Source of the DNA: Lates calcarifer
Lineage: Eukaryota > Chordata > Actinopteri > Centropomidae
Direction of reading: 5' to 3'
Assembly: GCF_001640805.2 (NCBI RefSeq)
Contig: NC_066843.1
Span: 4,865,850 to 4,929,849 of the forward strand
DNA length: 64,000 nt
Each line of letters begins with the position of its first letter. Position 1 is the first letter of the stretch. A program made the position numbers and the translations under genes. Of this stretch, positions 63,579 through 64,000 are shown in pieces. The notes beneath the pieces are model-generated. The model ran no database searches. It saw only the letters and a list, made by a program, of their open reading frames with translations, and had not been told where the DNA came from.

Positions 63579-64000
63579 ATTCACACTCCCTCAAGCCCCC
63601 CCTCCCTCCCTGTCCATCTTCCCCCTGCCAGGTGGGACCAAACACATGCCTGCTGTCTAACAAATGCGAAGACGTGCCAGCGTTGCCCAGTTAGCTGTGA
63701 GGTGTCCTGAGAGACGTCAAACTATCACAGAGACTTGTGCTGGAGCCAAACGGTTCAGGGAGAAACCACACAGCCAATAAACAGGACAAATCCCAGAAAA
63801 CTTAAAAACACCAGCACAACAGCAGCTGACAGACAAGCAGCACACACACACACACTTTCAAAATTAATTGAACAATTGGAAGAACAAAGCAGCGAAAGTG
63901 AGGAAAGGCAGAAAAATGGTAAACAGACGTCTACAAAGCAAAGGTGTAATAAAAGATTTTCAGCATGAATAAACACAATATAAGGAATCTCCACACTGTA

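Larger units (their letters stand above)
50461..64000. other. rnd2 downstream intergenic region
   Basis: 13.5 kb in which I recognise no coding exon on either strand. It holds microsatellites (52266-52303, 53366-53389, 62938-62961), inverted repeats (53284-53333, 61481-61531), fish repeats (53930-54305, 54825-54940), a tRNA-like box pair (61691-61747) and a CCAAT-rich stretch (63451-63778). Single short exons of an unknown gene could be missed by eye. Confidence 0.65.

Noticed and set aside
63735..63968. 77-codon frame with Gln/Glu/Ser-rich helix-like end
   Set aside because: Includes a translated CA repeat (HTHT) and has no splice or homolog support.

Overview
The window is vertebrate nuclear DNA, almost certainly from a teleost fish and probably a percomorph. 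The evidence is vertebrate exon-intron structure with GT-AG introns, abundant (CA)n/(GT)n microsatellites, and degenerate interspersed repeats of kinds I know from spiny-rayed fish genomes (about 10.2, 31.3, 46.4, 53.9-54.3 and 54.9 kb). There are no operons, bacterial-type genes, CRISPR arrays or phage.

Two protein-coding genes can be rebuilt by joining exons. On the minus strand is vat1 (synaptic vesicle membrane protein VAT-1, a zinc-independent quinone-oxidoreductase-like MDR protein). Coding exon 1 is at 18665-19090, exon 2 at 12352-12559, exon 3 at 1602-1772 and exon 4 at 245-334. The 3' exons lie left of the window. On the plus strand is a complete rnd2 (atypical, GTPase-deficient Rho-family protein). 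Its five coding exons are at 25367-25468, 26017-26104, 44645-44754, 46847-46981 and 49269-49538, giving 234 codons, followed by a 3' UTR of about 0.9 kb with two poly(A) signals. All joins are phase-consistent.

Layout: 1-19.1 kb is vat1 with introns of 1.3, 10.6 and 6.1 kb; 19.1-25.3 kb is the shared divergent (head-to-head) intergenic region; 25.4-50.45 kb is rnd2, dominated by an 18.5-kb intron 2; 50.45-64 kb is non-coding as far as I can read it, with fish repeats, hairpins and a CCAAT-rich patch at the right edge. The head-to-head VAT1-RND2 order is the one known in mammals (human 17q21, beside BRCA1), so this is an ancient conserved gene pair.

The most interesting signals are non-coding. 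They are a perfect 14-bp RFX X-box palindrome in rnd2 intron 3, overlapping upstream ORFs just before the rnd2 start, an E-box cluster just past the rnd2 poly(A) site, three strong inverted repeats (9.58, 53.3 and 61.5 kb), a very CpG-dense patch in vat1 intron 1, and a short lysine-rich helical reading frame of unknown origin in rnd2 intron 2. I see no evidence of a wholly new multi-gene system.
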